Source: Algoriphagus yeomjeoni
GTDB lineage: Bacteria; Bacteroidota; Bacteroidia; Cytophagales; Cyclobacteriaceae
Length of the DNA: 64,000 bases
Assembly (NCBI RefSeq): GCF_003259505.1
Contig: NZ_QLLK01000003.1
Span: 124,001 to 188,000 of the forward strand
Reading direction: 5' to 3'
Of the stretch, positions 41,915 to 50,440 are shown one piece after another. Numbering within the stretch: the stretch's first letter is position 1; each line of letters begins with the position of its first letter. The position numbers and the translations under genes are program-made. The notes under the pieces are model-generated. The model saw nothing but the letters and a program-made list of their open reading frames with translations. It did no database searches and was not told the DNA's origin.

Positions 41915-44428
41915 ATGAAAAAGTTTTTGAACATTATCGCAGCTCTTCTACTAATCAGCACTAGCGGCTCTATTGCCCAGCAGACTTCTGGAAAAGCAAC
42001 TACTCCTGCAAAAATCGTTGGAATTGCCAAGGATGCGAATACCGGTGAGCCTGTGGGCTATGCCACTGCTGCGTTATATACGCCAGGAAGTGATACAAAC
42101 GTCGCTGGTGCAGTAGCTGATGGTGACGGGAAGTTTTTTATCACAGGTATGGAGCCAGGAAGCTACGAGTTGAGAATCAGTTTTTTGGGATTTGAAACAA
42201 AAACTATCTCTGGTATACAAGTCTTGTCGAAGACCGGAGATGTGAATATCGGCGAAATCGAAATGTCTGACGAAGGCTTAGCACTGGAAGAAGTGACTGT
42301 ACAAGGTCAGCGTGATTTAATTGAAGAGCGTGTGGATCGTACGATCTACAAGGCTGAAAACGATAGAACTACTGCGGGTGGTGATGGTACGGATGTGATG
42401 AGAAGAGTACCAATGCTATCTGTGGATTTGGATGGGAACGTTTCGATGCGAGGAAGTAGCAATATTACTGTGTTGATCGATGGTAGACCTTCTGCTATTG
42501 CGGCAAGTAGCATTACTGATGCCTTGAAGCAGATTCCTGCTGAGGAAATTAAAGAAGTAGAAGTGATCACTTCGCCTTCAGCTAAATATGATGCAGAAGG
42601 TACTTCTGGTGTGATCAACATCATCACCAAAAAGAATAACCTTCAGGGAATGTCTGCAAACATTCGTACAGGTGTTGGTCTAAGAGGATCAGATTTGGGT
42701 CTTAATGCAAGTGCAAGAAAAGGTAAGTTTGGGTTCACACTTGGAGGTCATGGTAGATCAGGTTATAATATCAATGGTAGTTTTGCTAACCAGCAAATAG
42801 TGACTAATCCTGATAATTCCATTTCCACCATCCAACAATCTGCTGATACCAAAAGCAATCAGCTTTTCGGAAGATATAATTTCGGGGTAGATTATGAGGT
42901 CAACAAATATAATTTCTTAACTGCTGCTGTAAATTTTGGAATAAGAAACAGAAGTAGCAACCAAGAAAATTTCCTATCACAAAACTATCTTGATGGTGAG
43001 TTAGTAAGAACTGCGCTTAGAGAAACAGACACTAAAGACAACTCGAATTCAGTAGATGTTAGCTTGAATTATACAAAAACGTTTGAGGAGAAAGGAAAAG
43101 AAATTTCTTTACTGACTTTATATAGCAGAAACAACGGAGAGAACTCATTTGTAAATACACTTTTCGAGGAGGATATGTCCACAATCGATTCAAGATTGAA
43201 GAATGACAATCCAAGCAAAAATGAAGAGTTTACAGTTCAACTAGACTTAATAGAACCACTTGGAAAAGATGGTCAGTCTATTTTAGAGTATGGCGCCAAA
43301 AACATCTTAAGAAAAGCCTACTCTGACTTTGCTTACTTCCAAGCTGATGGAGCAGATGGAGCTTATGTAGAGAATCCAAATCCAAACTTCAGTAACGCGT
43401 TTAGTTATGATCAAAATGTAACTGCTGGATATGTATCATACACTGCTACATTGTTTAAAAACTACACAATCAAGCCAGGGATCAGATATGAGTACACTAC
43501 TATCAATGCAGACTTCAAAACTGAGACTACTTCAGCTGATATTCCTTCTTATGGAACATTTGTGCCTAGCCTGAACTTGAGTAGAAAACTTGCAAACGGT
43601 AACATGATCAAAGCTTCTTATAACAGAAGAATTTCTCGCCCATCGCTTAGATTTTTGAATCCAAATATTGATTCTTCTAACCCACTTCAAGTATCTCAAG
43701 GTAATCCAGAATTGGACCCAGAATTCACTGATAATTATGAGTTAGGTTATAGCACCTTCTTCAAAAACACAATGGTAAGTTTTAGTGGATTCTTTAGAAA
43801 TACCACTGGTTCCATTCAGTCAATCAGAACTGTAGCTGAAGACGGGGTGATCTACACGGGATTCGATAATATCGGCCAAGAGAATGCTGTAGGAACTAAC
43901 ATCTTTACAAACATTAGTGTGAATAACAAAATATCCTTGAACGCTAGTGTGGATGCCTATTATGCGATGCTAGACAATGGACTTACAGATCCAACGTACG
44001 CAGCATCTAATGAAGGATTCGTAATCAGTGGACGTTTATTTGGTAACTATTCGCTTCAGAATGATTGGCAGATTCAGGCCTTCACTTTTGCTAGAGGTCG
44101 TCAGGTTCAGTTACAAGGTTCATCTGGAGGATTCTACATGTACGGAATGGGAATCAACAAGCAGTTTGATGAGAAGAGAGGTACAATAGGCTTCGGAGCG
44201 GATAACTTCCTTACTAAGGAATTTAAGATGAAGAATGAAATCAACACAGCTACCATCGTTCAGAATAGCACGAACATCATGCGAAACATGAACTTCAAAA
44301 TTAACTTCAGCTACAGAATCGGCAAGCTAAGTGTAGATCAGAACAAGAGAAAGAAGAGATCTGTTACTAACGATGATTTAAAAAGTGGAAGCGAAGGTGG
44401 AGGAGCTGAAATGCAGCAGAACAAATAA
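41915..44428 (+). CDS. TonB-dependent-receptor-like outer membrane beta-barrel protein
   Basis: 837 residues. Signal peptide (about 1-21, ending SIAQ), a carboxypeptidase-regulatory-like domain (about 34-118: KIVGIAKDANTGEPVGYATAALY), a plug domain (about 125-225: MRRVPMLSVDLDGNVSMRGSSNITVLIDGRPS, EEIKEVEVITSPSAKYDAEGTSGVINIITKK), and a long barrel of alternating strands rich in Tyr, Asn and Gly. It matches the Bacteroidota 'outer membrane beta-barrel' group, usually lacking a TonB box. The substrate is unknown. Followed by a strong terminator; the LytTR/LytS pair lies upstream, divergent. Confidence 0.9.
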   Translation: MKKFLNIIAALLLISTSGSIAQQTSGKATTPAKIVGIAKDANTGEPVGYATAALYTPGSDTNVAGAVADGDGKFFITGMEPGSYELRISFLGFETKTISGIQVLSKTGDVNIGEIEMSDEGLALEEVTVQGQRDLIEERVDRTIYKAENDRTTAGGDGTDVMRRVPMLSVDLDGNVSMRGSSNITVLIDGRPSAIAASSITDALKQIPAEEIKEVEVITSPSAKYDAEGTSGVINIITKKNNLQGMSANIRTGVGLRGSDLGLNASARKGKFGFTLGGHGRSGYNINGSFANQQIVTNPDNSISTIQQSADTKSNQLFGRYNFGVDYEVNKYNFLTAAVNFGIRNRSSNQENFLSQNYLDGELVRTALRETDTKDNSNSVDVSLNYTKTFEEKGKEISLLTLYSRNNGENSFVNTLFEEDMSTIDSRLKNDNPSKNEEFTVQLDLIEPLGKDGQSILEYGAKNILRKAYSDFAYFQADGADGAYVENPNPNFSNAFSYDQNVTAGYVSYTATLFKNYTIKPGIRYEYTTINADFKTETTSADIPSYGTFVPSLNLSRKLANGNMIKASYNRRISRPSLRFLNPNIDSSNPLQVSQGNPELDPEFTDNYELGYSTFFKNTMVSFSGFFRNTTGSIQSIRTVAEDGVIYTGFDNIGQENAVGTNIFTNISVNNKISLNASVDAYYAMLDNGLTDPTYAASNEGFVISGRLFGNYSLQNDWQIQAFTFARGRQVQLQGSSGGFYMYGMGINKQFDEKRGTIGFGADNFLTKEFKMKNEINTATIVQNSTNIMRNMNFKINFSYRIGKLSVDQNKRKKRSVTNDDLKSGSEGGGAEMQQNK

Positions 44429-44466
44429 TTCAGAATATTAAATAGTAGATTGGGTTACATTGGTGA

Positions 44467-44498
44467 AAGCCCGCCTTTGAGTTAGGGCGGGTTTTTTT
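44467..44498 (+). terminator. Terminator of the receptor gene
   Basis: Stem AAGCCCGCC/GGCGGGTTT (44467-44475 with 44486-44494) followed by TTTTTTT, 38 bp after the stop. Confidence 0.93.
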
Positions 44499-44506
44499 GT
44501 TGTCTT

Positions 44507-44544
44507 TTAACCGCGGGGGCACAGAGTTTAGCGTAGAGATCACG
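44507..44544 (+). repeat. Dispersed intergenic repeat, copy 3
   Basis: TAACCGCGGGGGCACAGAG at about 44508-44526, then a degenerate GCGTAGAGATCACGG. It aligns with 36911-36948 and 56850-56888. Located in the 323-bp spacer between two terminators (44429-44751). Confidence 0.5.
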
Positions 44545-44695
44545 GTAAGAAACACTCTTTGTTTTAATTCTTTAAGATTGCCTAGTCCTGGTAGGCCTAG
44601 ATCTTAGTTTGAATTCTCTGACTGTGTCGGGTCTTGTAGTTAGCTATCGTTTGTGTCCCAAGAATGGTTTTCAAATCTGAGTTTCTGGTAAAACC

Positions 44696-44731
44696 AAAAA
44701 GCCCGAATTCAAATCAATGAATTCGGGCTTT
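44696..44731 (-). terminator. Terminator of pdhB
   Basis: Perfect 14-bp stem AAAGCCCGAATTCA/TGAATTCGGGCTTT with a 6-nt loop, followed on the minus strand by TT. It lies 20 bp beyond the pdhB stop. Confidence 0.92.
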
Positions 44732-44751
44732 AATATGATAGACCAGTTTTA

Positions 44752-45732
44752 CTAGTCTTTATAGCAGACTTTCTTAATAGCATCTACAGTTCTCTTTACA
44801 TTTGGCAAGGTAGCCTCGATGTAAGTAGGAGAGTAGCTCAACGGAATATCCATGGAATTCACACGAATTACTGGAGCATCTAGGTAATCAAATGCATAGC
44901 GCTGGAAGTGATAGGTCAATTCAGAGGAAATTCCTGCGATTGGATTAGCTTCTTCTACGATCACTACGCGGTTGGTTTTCTTAACCGACTCAACACAAGT
45001 AGCATAATCTATAGGTCTAACCGTTCTCAAATCGATGACTTCAGCTTCGATGCCTTCTTTTGCCATTTCTTCTGCTGCTTCCAAGGCCACTTTCATCATT
45101 TTACCGAATGAAATAACAGTGACATCTTTTCCTTTCCTCTTGACGTCAGCTACACCTATAGGAAGCAAATACTCTCCCTCTGGCACTTCACCTTTGTCAG
45201 AGTACATCACTTCGGACTCCATGAAAATGATTGGATCTGGGTCCCGGATGGCAGCTTTTAGAAGGCCTTTCGCATCGTAAGGGTTAGAAGGAACGATCAC
45301 CTTCAATCCTGGAGTATTGGCAAACCAATTCTCGAAGTTGGAAGAGTGAGTAGCTCCCAATTGACCAGCATTCCCTGTTGGGCCTCTGAAAACAACTGGT
45401 ACGCTGTAAGCTCCACCTGACATGGCTAGCATTTTAGCAGCGGAGTTGATAATCTGATCTATTGCTACTAGAGAGAAGTTGAAAGTCATGAACTCAACGA
45501 TTGGCTTAAGACCGTTCATCGCAGCACCTACCGCAAGTCCAGAAAAACCAAGCTCGGCGATTGGCGTGTCGTAGATTCGATCAGGACCGAATTCATCCAG
45601 CATACCTTGGGATACTTTGTAAGCTCCGTTGTATTCAGCAACTTCTTCGCCCATCAAAAAAACGTCTTTATCACGTCTCATCTCTTCGGACATTGCCTCT
45701 CTTAGGGCTTCTCGAAACTGTAGTTCTCTCAT
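44752..45732 (-). CDS. pdhB: Pyruvate dehydrogenase E1 component, beta subunit
   Basis: 326 residues. Transketolase-fold beta subunit: MRELQFREALREAMSEEMRRDKDVFLMGEEVAEYNGAYKV, GPDRIYDTPIAELGFSGLAVGAAMNGLKPIVEFM, and the C-terminal VDLRTVRPIDYATCVESVKKTNRVVIVEEA. With the alpha subunit it carries out thiamine-diphosphate-dependent decarboxylation of pyruvate and transfers acetyl to the E2 lipoyl domain. No alpha subunit gene is adjacent. Monocistronic with a strong terminator. Confidence 0.95.
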   Translation of the reverse strand: MRELQFREALREAMSEEMRRDKDVFLMGEEVAEYNGAYKVSQGMLDEFGPDRIYDTPIAELGFSGLAVGAAMNGLKPIVEFMTFNFSLVAIDQIINSAAKMLAMSGGAYSVPVVFRGPTGNAGQLGATHSSNFENWFANTPGLKVIVPSNPYDAKGLLKAAIRDPDPIIFMESEVMYSDKGEVPEGEYLLPIGVADVKRKGKDVTVISFGKMMKVALEAAEEMAKEGIEAEVIDLRTVRPIDYATCVESVKKTNRVVIVEEANPIAGISSELTYHFQRYAFDYLDAPVIRVNSMDIPLSYSPTYIEATLPNVKRTVDAIKKVCYKD

Positions 45733-45815
45733 TAGTTTATGACAAAATTTTGGCTCGTAAAAATAGAAAGGAATTGGCCAAAACCAAAAATAAAGCCTGC
45801 TTAATCCCTAATAGA

Positions 45816-47186
45816 TTAGCCCAAATACACTGTTTTCGAATTAACAAACTCCAAAATCCCAAATCTGCTCAATTCTCTTCCGTAACCGGATTTTTTTACT
45901 CCTCCAAAAGGCAGGTGTGGATTTGATGCAACCATGGCATTAATGAACACTGCCCCTGTTTCGATTTTGCTTGCTAACTCCTCCGCTCTTTCTTTGTTTT
46001 CAGACCAAATCGAACCCCCTAATCCAAACTCTGAATCATTGGCAAGAGCTATGGCATCATCTTCATTTTTAACTTTGAAGATGGTGGCTACAGGACCAAA
46101 AAGCTCCTCATAATAAGCCGGTGCATTTGTTGGGATATCAGTTAAAATGGTAGGTTGGAAAATGGCTGAATCTTCATCAGGTTCTTCACCTCCCAACAGA
46201 AGAGTGGCTCCGGCTTTTACAGATTCATTTATCTGGGTATACAACTCCTTGGCTAAATCTGGTCTCGCCATGCAAGCAAAATCTGAGTTTTCACCCATCG
46301 GATCGCCTTGTTTCAACTTTCTAAAATGCTCAACAAAAAGGGTCATGAAATCCTCGTAAATATCTTCCTCCACAATAAATCGCTTAGCAGCAATGCAGCT
46401 CTGGCCAAAGTTGATCATTCTAGCTTTCACTGCAGTTTCTGCTGCAGACTTGATGTTGGCATCCTTTAAGACGATGAAGGGGTCGCTGCCTCCTAATTCA
46501 AGTAAAGATTTTTTGATATACTTACCTGCAGTTGAGGCTACAGCAGCACCTGCTTTCTCGCTCCCAGTGAGAGTGACCGCTTTGATTCTCTCATCTTCAA
46601 TCAGTTTATTGGTGGCTTCGGAGTCTATCAGAAGGCTTTGGAATGTGCCCGGTGGAAATTCAGCTTCAGTAAAAACTTCTTCTATGGCCAAGGAGCATTG
46701 TGGAACGTTTGAGGCATGTTTTAACACCCCAACATTACCAGCCATTAAAGTTGGAGCAGCAAAACGGAATACCTGCCAAAAAGGAAAATTCCAGGGCATC
46801 ACAGCTAAAACAATACCGAGGGGCTGATGGATAACTTTAGCTTTTGCGCCGTCAGGCAGATCTATCTTCTCTGCTTTTAAGAACTCAGCCGCATTCTCGG
46901 CATAATATTCACAGACCAAAGCGCATTTGTCAACTTCTGAAAGTGATTCTTTGAATACTTTTCCCATTTCCTGGGAGATAATCGTAGCATACTTCTCACG
47001 TCTGTCTTTCAAAACCTGAGCTGCCTTATTCATCAAATCAGCTTTATGGGTGAAATCGGTATTTTTCCAGGTAGAAAATGCAACTGATCCAGCGCTAAGC
47101 TTTTCCTCAATTTCTTTTTCAGTTAATGGATTAAATTCTGCTAATAACTCCCCTGTGTATGGGTTGATAGATTTTATTAATGTCAT
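45816..47186 (-). CDS. Aldehyde dehydrogenase (succinate-semialdehyde dehydrogenase-like)
   Basis: 456 residues from ATG 47186, which overlaps the rhodanese stop by 4 nt (ATGA); a further upstream ATG at 47216 would only lengthen the overlap. Catalytic Glu230 (LLELGGSDPF) and nucleophile Cys264 (NFGQSCIAAKRF) are in place, plus the NAD motif VMPWNFPFWQV and C-terminal LPFGGVKKSGYGRELSRFG. The short length and this C-terminus match the GabD-like NAD(P)-dependent succinate-semialdehyde dehydrogenase group. Exact aldehyde unknown. Confidence 0.88.
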   Translation of the reverse strand: MTLIKSINPYTGELLAEFNPLTEKEIEEKLSAGSVAFSTWKNTDFTHKADLMNKAAQVLKDRREKYATIISQEMGKVFKESLSEVDKCALVCEYYAENAAEFLKAEKIDLPDGAKAKVIHQPLGIVLAVMPWNFPFWQVFRFAAPTLMAGNVGVLKHASNVPQCSLAIEEVFTEAEFPPGTFQSLLIDSEATNKLIEDERIKAVTLTGSEKAGAAVASTAGKYIKKSLLELGGSDPFIVLKDANIKSAAETAVKARMINFGQSCIAAKRFIVEEDIYEDFMTLFVEHFRKLKQGDPMGENSDFACMARPDLAKELYTQINESVKAGATLLLGGEEPDEDSAIFQPTILTDIPTNAPAYYEELFGPVATIFKVKNEDDAIALANDSEFGLGGSIWSENKERAEELASKIETGAVFINAMVASNPHLPFGGVKKSGYGRELSRFGILEFVNSKTVYLG

Positions 47187-47581
47187 TTTTCTATTGGTTT
47201 TCCTGCTTCTTGCCAAGCGTCTATTCCTCCGTCCAGAGAATACAGGTGTGTAAATCCAGCCTCCCGCATCATTTTGGCTGCTTCACCTGACCTACCACCT
47301 ACTTTGCAGTAAATCAAATAAGTTCTGCTTTTGTCTAGTTTGGCGATCTCGTTCTTGAAATTGCCACTGTTAAAATCAATGTTTATAGCTCCAGGCAAAT
47401 AACCTTCAGACATCTCGTCAGCTGTTCGGACATCTAAAACTCTTACGGCGCCTTTATTTTTCATTAGTCCTTCAAATTCTGAAGGGTTAAGTGCCTTTAC
47501 TTTTGCGGATTGTGCTTGTACAAAATTGAAGTTGACCAATGCAAAAGCAATTAGTAATACGAGGATTTTTTGAAGTTTCAT
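47183..47581 (-). CDS. Exported rhodanese-like domain protein
   Basis: 132 residues from ATG 47581 (MKLQKILVLLIAFALVNFNF, signal peptide ending VQAQ); the upstream ATG at 47611 adds a spurious segment. A single rhodanese domain ends in the active loop YCKVGGRS with Cys92, and the VRTADEMSEGYLPGAINID segment is typical. It probably transfers or handles sulfur or redox equivalents in the periplasm. Overlaps the aldehyde dehydrogenase gene downstream. Confidence 0.9.
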   Translation of the reverse strand: MKLQKILVLLIAFALVNFNFVQAQSAKVKALNPSEFEGLMKNKGAVRVLDVRTADEMSEGYLPGAINIDFNSGNFKNEIAKLDKSRTYLIYCKVGGRSGEAAKMMREAGFTHLYSLDGGIDAWQEAGKPIEK

Positions 47582-47649
47582 GATTTTACATTTGATGTGA
47601 AAATTTGGCATTCCATATTGAATGGAAAATTTAGCAAGATTAAATCCAA

Positions 47650-48162
47650 ATGCCTACCAAGATAGCCCTCATATCAGATTCACATAGCTATATAGACCAC
47701 AAAACGCTCGCCTATTTGGATGGGGTAGATGAAATCTGGCATGCCGGAGATATTGGAAATTTTGCGGTAATGGATTCATTACCCAAAGGAAAGCCGGTCC
47801 GGGCTGTTTTTGGAAATATAGATGATCAGGAAATGCAGCGAACTTATCCTGAGTGGTTAGAATTTACGCTGGAAGGAGTGAAGGTCTTGATTACTCACAT
47901 CGGGGGCAAACCTCCCCGCTACGCCAAAGGTGTAAAAACTAAAATCAAAGAATCATCGCCAAACCTGTTTATCTGCGGACACTCACATATCTGCAAGGTG
48001 GAGTATGACAAGACAGTGAGTTGCCTCTATATGAACCCTGGAGCTATAGGGCAGCATGGCTTTCATGTGATGCGGACTATGCTGTTGTTTGATTTGGAGG
48101 ATGGGCAGGTAAAAAATCTCCGAGTGGTGGAGTTGGGGAAGAGGGGGAAGGTGAGTGTTTGA
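47650..48162 (+). CDS. YfcE/MJ0936-type metallophosphoesterase
   Basis: 170 residues. The metal ligands of small calcineurin-like phosphodiesterases are visible: SDSH (D10, H12), AGDIGN (D34), FGNIDD (N56), THIGG and GHSH. These enzymes hydrolyse phosphodiesters such as bis-pNPP and, in some cases, cyclic nucleotides, with Mn2+. Native substrate unknown. Divergent from the rhodanese gene. Confidence 0.9.
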   Translation: MPTKIALISDSHSYIDHKTLAYLDGVDEIWHAGDIGNFAVMDSLPKGKPVRAVFGNIDDQEMQRTYPEWLEFTLEGVKVLITHIGGKPPRYAKGVKTKIKESSPNLFICGHSHICKVEYDKTVSCLYMNPGAIGQHGFHVMRTMLLFDLEDGQVKNLRVVELGKRGKVSV

Positions 48163-48225
48163 GTTTTCAGTCGCAGTGATCAGGTGCAGTAGATAGAGTT
48201 TTCAGTGGCAGTTTTCAGTCGCAGT
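48163..48225 (+). repeat. Three tandem-like copies of GTTTTCAGTCGCAGT
   Basis: 15-mers at 48163-48177 and 48211-48225 are identical, and 48198-48212 differs at one base (GTGG for GTCG). A fourth, inverted copy with one extra T lies at 57073-57090. Located directly after the yfcE-type stop. Confidence 0.65.
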
Positions 48226-48246
48226 CTCAGTCGGTTTTGGAATTGA

Positions 48247-48279
48247 CCTCTGTGCCGTGGTTTGTGTCTCACAAACCAC
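48247..48279 (-). repeat. Dispersed repeat copy 4 (minus strand) with perfect 10-bp hairpin
   Basis: AACCACGGCACAGAGG (48262-48247 on the minus strand) matches the ACCrCrG...CACAGAG family. It is fused to a perfect stem GTGGTTTGTG/CACAAACCAC with a 3-nt loop (48257-48279). The hairpin lacks a T-tract. Confidence 0.55.
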
Positions 48280-48342
48280 TCGAGTTCACATTATTTCTAA
48301 TGTCTTGTGTCTAACGTCCTAAGTCTCAAAAAAAATATATAC

Positions 48343-48370
48343 AAAAAAAGGCGATCAAATGACCGCCTTC
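48343..48370 (-). terminator. Terminator of the 47-residue gene
   Basis: Minus strand: stem AAGGCG/CGCCTT with extra inner pairs (48369-48350), followed by a run of seven T. It is 22 bp beyond the stop codon. Confidence 0.85.
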
Positions 48371-48391
48371 CATGTTTAACCGAAATAAAGA

Positions 48392-48535
48392 TTATTTCGT
48401 GAAAGACTTCTTAAGCTCTTCAACGTCCACGTTTTTGATTACAGGCTGAGCAGACAATTGCTTGATCTTAATCACACGTGTGGTCTGAGATTGTCTTTTT
48501 CTTTTAAGTTTTCTCTTCAGTGTAGTAACTGCCAT
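48392..48535 (-). CDS. Small basic protein, 47 residues, unknown
   Basis: ATG 48535 to TAA 48392 encodes MAVTTLKRKLKRKRQSQTTR, then an IKIKQLSAQP stretch and VIKNVDVEELKKSF. The first 25 residues are strongly basic with K-R-K-L-K-R-K-R-like repeats, so a nucleic-acid- or ribosome-associated role is plausible, followed by a short acidic helix. It is too short for most gene callers but has its own TACTTTTG promoter 40 bp upstream and its own terminator. Adjacent to hisS, divergent. I do not recognise a named family; chromosomal conservation in related Bacteroidota would be the test. Confidence 0.72.
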   Translation of the reverse strand: MAVTTLKRKLKRKRQSQTTRVIKIKQLSAQPVIKNVDVEELKKSFTK

Positions 48536-48574
48536 GGTCGTATATTTTTAATAGTATTGTTTCGAAACGAGTCG

Positions 48575-48582
48575 CAAAAGTA
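48575..48582 (-). promoter_or_regulatory. -7 promoter element of the 47-residue gene
   Basis: Minus strand TACTTTTG, exact match to TAnnTTTG, 40 bp upstream of the start and identical to the elements ahead of ffh, prs and the 22.9-kb methyltransferase. Confidence 0.55.
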
Positions 48583-48668
48583 AACAAACATTTCTTTTCT
48601 GCCTAAAATAATTTGGGATTTAATTCTTTGACTTTCATGATATCAGGGACTGTTTCCTTTTTTTTGAA

Positions 48669-48676
48669 TAAATTTG
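48669..48676 (+). promoter_or_regulatory. -7 promoter element of hisS
   Basis: TAAATTTG, exact match to TAnnTTTG, 26 bp before the hisS start. Confidence 0.5.
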
Positions 48677-48701
48677 GCAGCTAATCACCAAAAAATAAGC
48701 T

Positions 48702-50066
48702 ATGCAAAAGCCGAGTCTGCCAAAAGGAACCCGAGATTTCGGGACCATCCAGATGGCCAGAAGAAATTACATCCTAGATACGATCAAAGGCACTTTTCAA
48801 CTTTTTGGCTACAATCAGATCGAAACTCCAGCAATGGAAAATCTCAGTACGCTGACAGGGAAATATGGCGATGAGGGAGATCAGCTGCTTTTCAAAATCT
48901 TGAATAGTGGGGACTACTTAAAGAATGTTGGCGCAGAAGACTTGGAAAATGGTTTTAAGAAGACATTGCCTAAAGTGTCTGAAAAAGGGCTTCGTTATGA
49001 TTTGACGGTTCCTTTTGCCCGCTTTGTGGTAATGAATAGAAATGAGTTGACTTTTCCTTTCAAGCGCTTTCAGATTCAACCAGTTTGGAGGGCAGATCGA
49101 CCTCAGAAAGGGAGATACCGTGAGTTTTATCAATGTGACGCGGATGTGGTGGGAACGGATAGTTTGCTTTGCGAAGCTGAGATCATTCTGATGATTCGAT
49201 CAGTTTTTGAGAAATTGAAGCTGAATGATTACAGCATCAAACTGAATAATCGAAAAATTCTGACCGGAATTTCTGAGGCAATCGGAGAAGCTGGAAAAGA
49301 AGCACCGCTTTGCGTAGCGATAGATAAACTGGATAAAATAGGCTGGGAGAAAGTAAAAGAGGAGCTGAGTGAGCGAGGTTTTGCAGCAGATTCTGTGGAG
49401 AAATTGGCACCGCTGGTTAAGTTAGATTCTGATCAAGCTGGAAAGTTAGATTTTCTAAAGAAATTCTTAGCCAGCAGCGAGATTGGGCTTCAAGGAGTAC
49501 AAGAACTGGAAGAAGTGTTTCAGATTTTAACGGACATGGGCGAAAATCTGGACTTTGTGGAATTGGACATTATGCTGGCTCGTGGTCTTTCGTATTATAC
49601 CGGAGCTATTTTCGAAGTAAAAGTGAACCATGTATCGATAGGATCCGTGAGTGGTGGAGGTCGATATGATAATCTCACTGAAAACTTTGGTCTTAAGGAG
49701 AAAATGTCTGGGGTTGGGTTTAGCTTTGGTGTAGATCGCTTGTACGATGTTCTGGAAGAGCTGGATTTGTTTCCAGAAGATAGTTTGCAGAGCACGAAGA
49801 TTCTATTGACACACTTTGACCAAAAGGCTTATGTGTATGCTTTAGGTCTCCTGCAGAAATTCAGAGCTGCGGGAATCAAAGCAGAGCTCTACCCCGATGT
49901 TACCAAAATGAAGAAACAACTTGATTTTGCAGATAAAAAAGCAATTCCATTTGTAGGGATTTGTGGAGATGTGGAAATTAAAAGTAATGTAATAGCGTTG
50001 AAAAATCTTGAAACTGGAACTCAGGAATCTGTAAGTTTAGAAGAAGCAATCGCGCGACTGAAATAA
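48702..50066 (+). CDS. hisS: Histidyl-tRNA synthetase
   Basis: 454 residues, class II synthetase. Motif 1 region near YILDTIKGTFQLFGYNQIETPAMEN, motif 2 FQIQPVWRADRPQKGRYREFYQCD, the His-specific ARGLSYYTGAIFEV and motif 3 GVGFSFGVDRLYDVLE are visible, followed by a C-terminal anticodon-binding domain (about 360-454). It charges tRNA-His. ybaB follows 38 bp downstream, suggesting cotranscription. Confidence 0.97.
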   Translation: MQKPSLPKGTRDFGTIQMARRNYILDTIKGTFQLFGYNQIETPAMENLSTLTGKYGDEGDQLLFKILNSGDYLKNVGAEDLENGFKKTLPKVSEKGLRYDLTVPFARFVVMNRNELTFPFKRFQIQPVWRADRPQKGRYREFYQCDADVVGTDSLLCEAEIILMIRSVFEKLKLNDYSIKLNNRKILTGISEAIGEAGKEAPLCVAIDKLDKIGWEKVKEELSERGFAADSVEKLAPLVKLDSDQAGKLDFLKKFLASSEIGLQGVQELEEVFQILTDMGENLDFVELDIMLARGLSYYTGAIFEVKVNHVSIGSVSGGGRYDNLTENFGLKEKMSGVGFSFGVDRLYDVLEELDLFPEDSLQSTKILLTHFDQKAYVYALGLLQKFRAAGIKAELYPDVTKMKKQLDFADKKAIPFVGICGDVEIKSNVIALKNLETGTQESVSLEEAIARLK

Positions 50067-50104
50067 AGTGAATTCACGATCATAAAGGTCTTAAATAGAA
50101 TAAT

Positions 50105-50440
50105 ATGTTTGATATCATGGGCATGATGGGCAAAGTGAAAGAAGCCCAAGCAAAAATCAAAGAAACTCAAGCTAAGCTTGTGCACCTCACTTCCACTGGT
50201 GAATCTGGTGCTGGTATGGTGAAAGTCACCGTGAACGGTGATCGGAAAGTAGTAAGTATAGACTTTGATGATTCATTGATCTCTCCAAAGGACAAGGAAA
50301 TGTTGAGTGACCTAATTGTAGCTGCTACAAATATCGCAATGACGTCTATCGACGTGAAAATCAAAGCTGAGATGAAAGCTGCCACAGAAGGTATGATGCC
50401 AAATATCCCAGGAATGGATCTAGGCAACATGTTTGGATGA
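50105..50440 (+). CDS. ybaB: YbaB/EbfC family nucleoid-associated protein
   Basis: 111 residues. MGMMGKVKEAQAKIKETQAKLVHLTSTGESGAGMVKVTVNGDRKVVSI and a Met-rich C-terminus (MKAATEGMMPNIPGMDLGNMF) fit the YbaB fold, a dimeric tweezer that binds DNA. It overlaps the glycosyltransferase start by 4 nt. Its location next to hisS is not the common dnaX-recR neighbourhood. Confidence 0.92.
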   Translation: MFDIMGMMGKVKEAQAKIKETQAKLVHLTSTGESGAGMVKVTVNGDRKVVSIDFDDSLISPKDKEMLSDLIVAATNIAMTSIDVKIKAEMKAATEGMMPNIPGMDLGNMFG

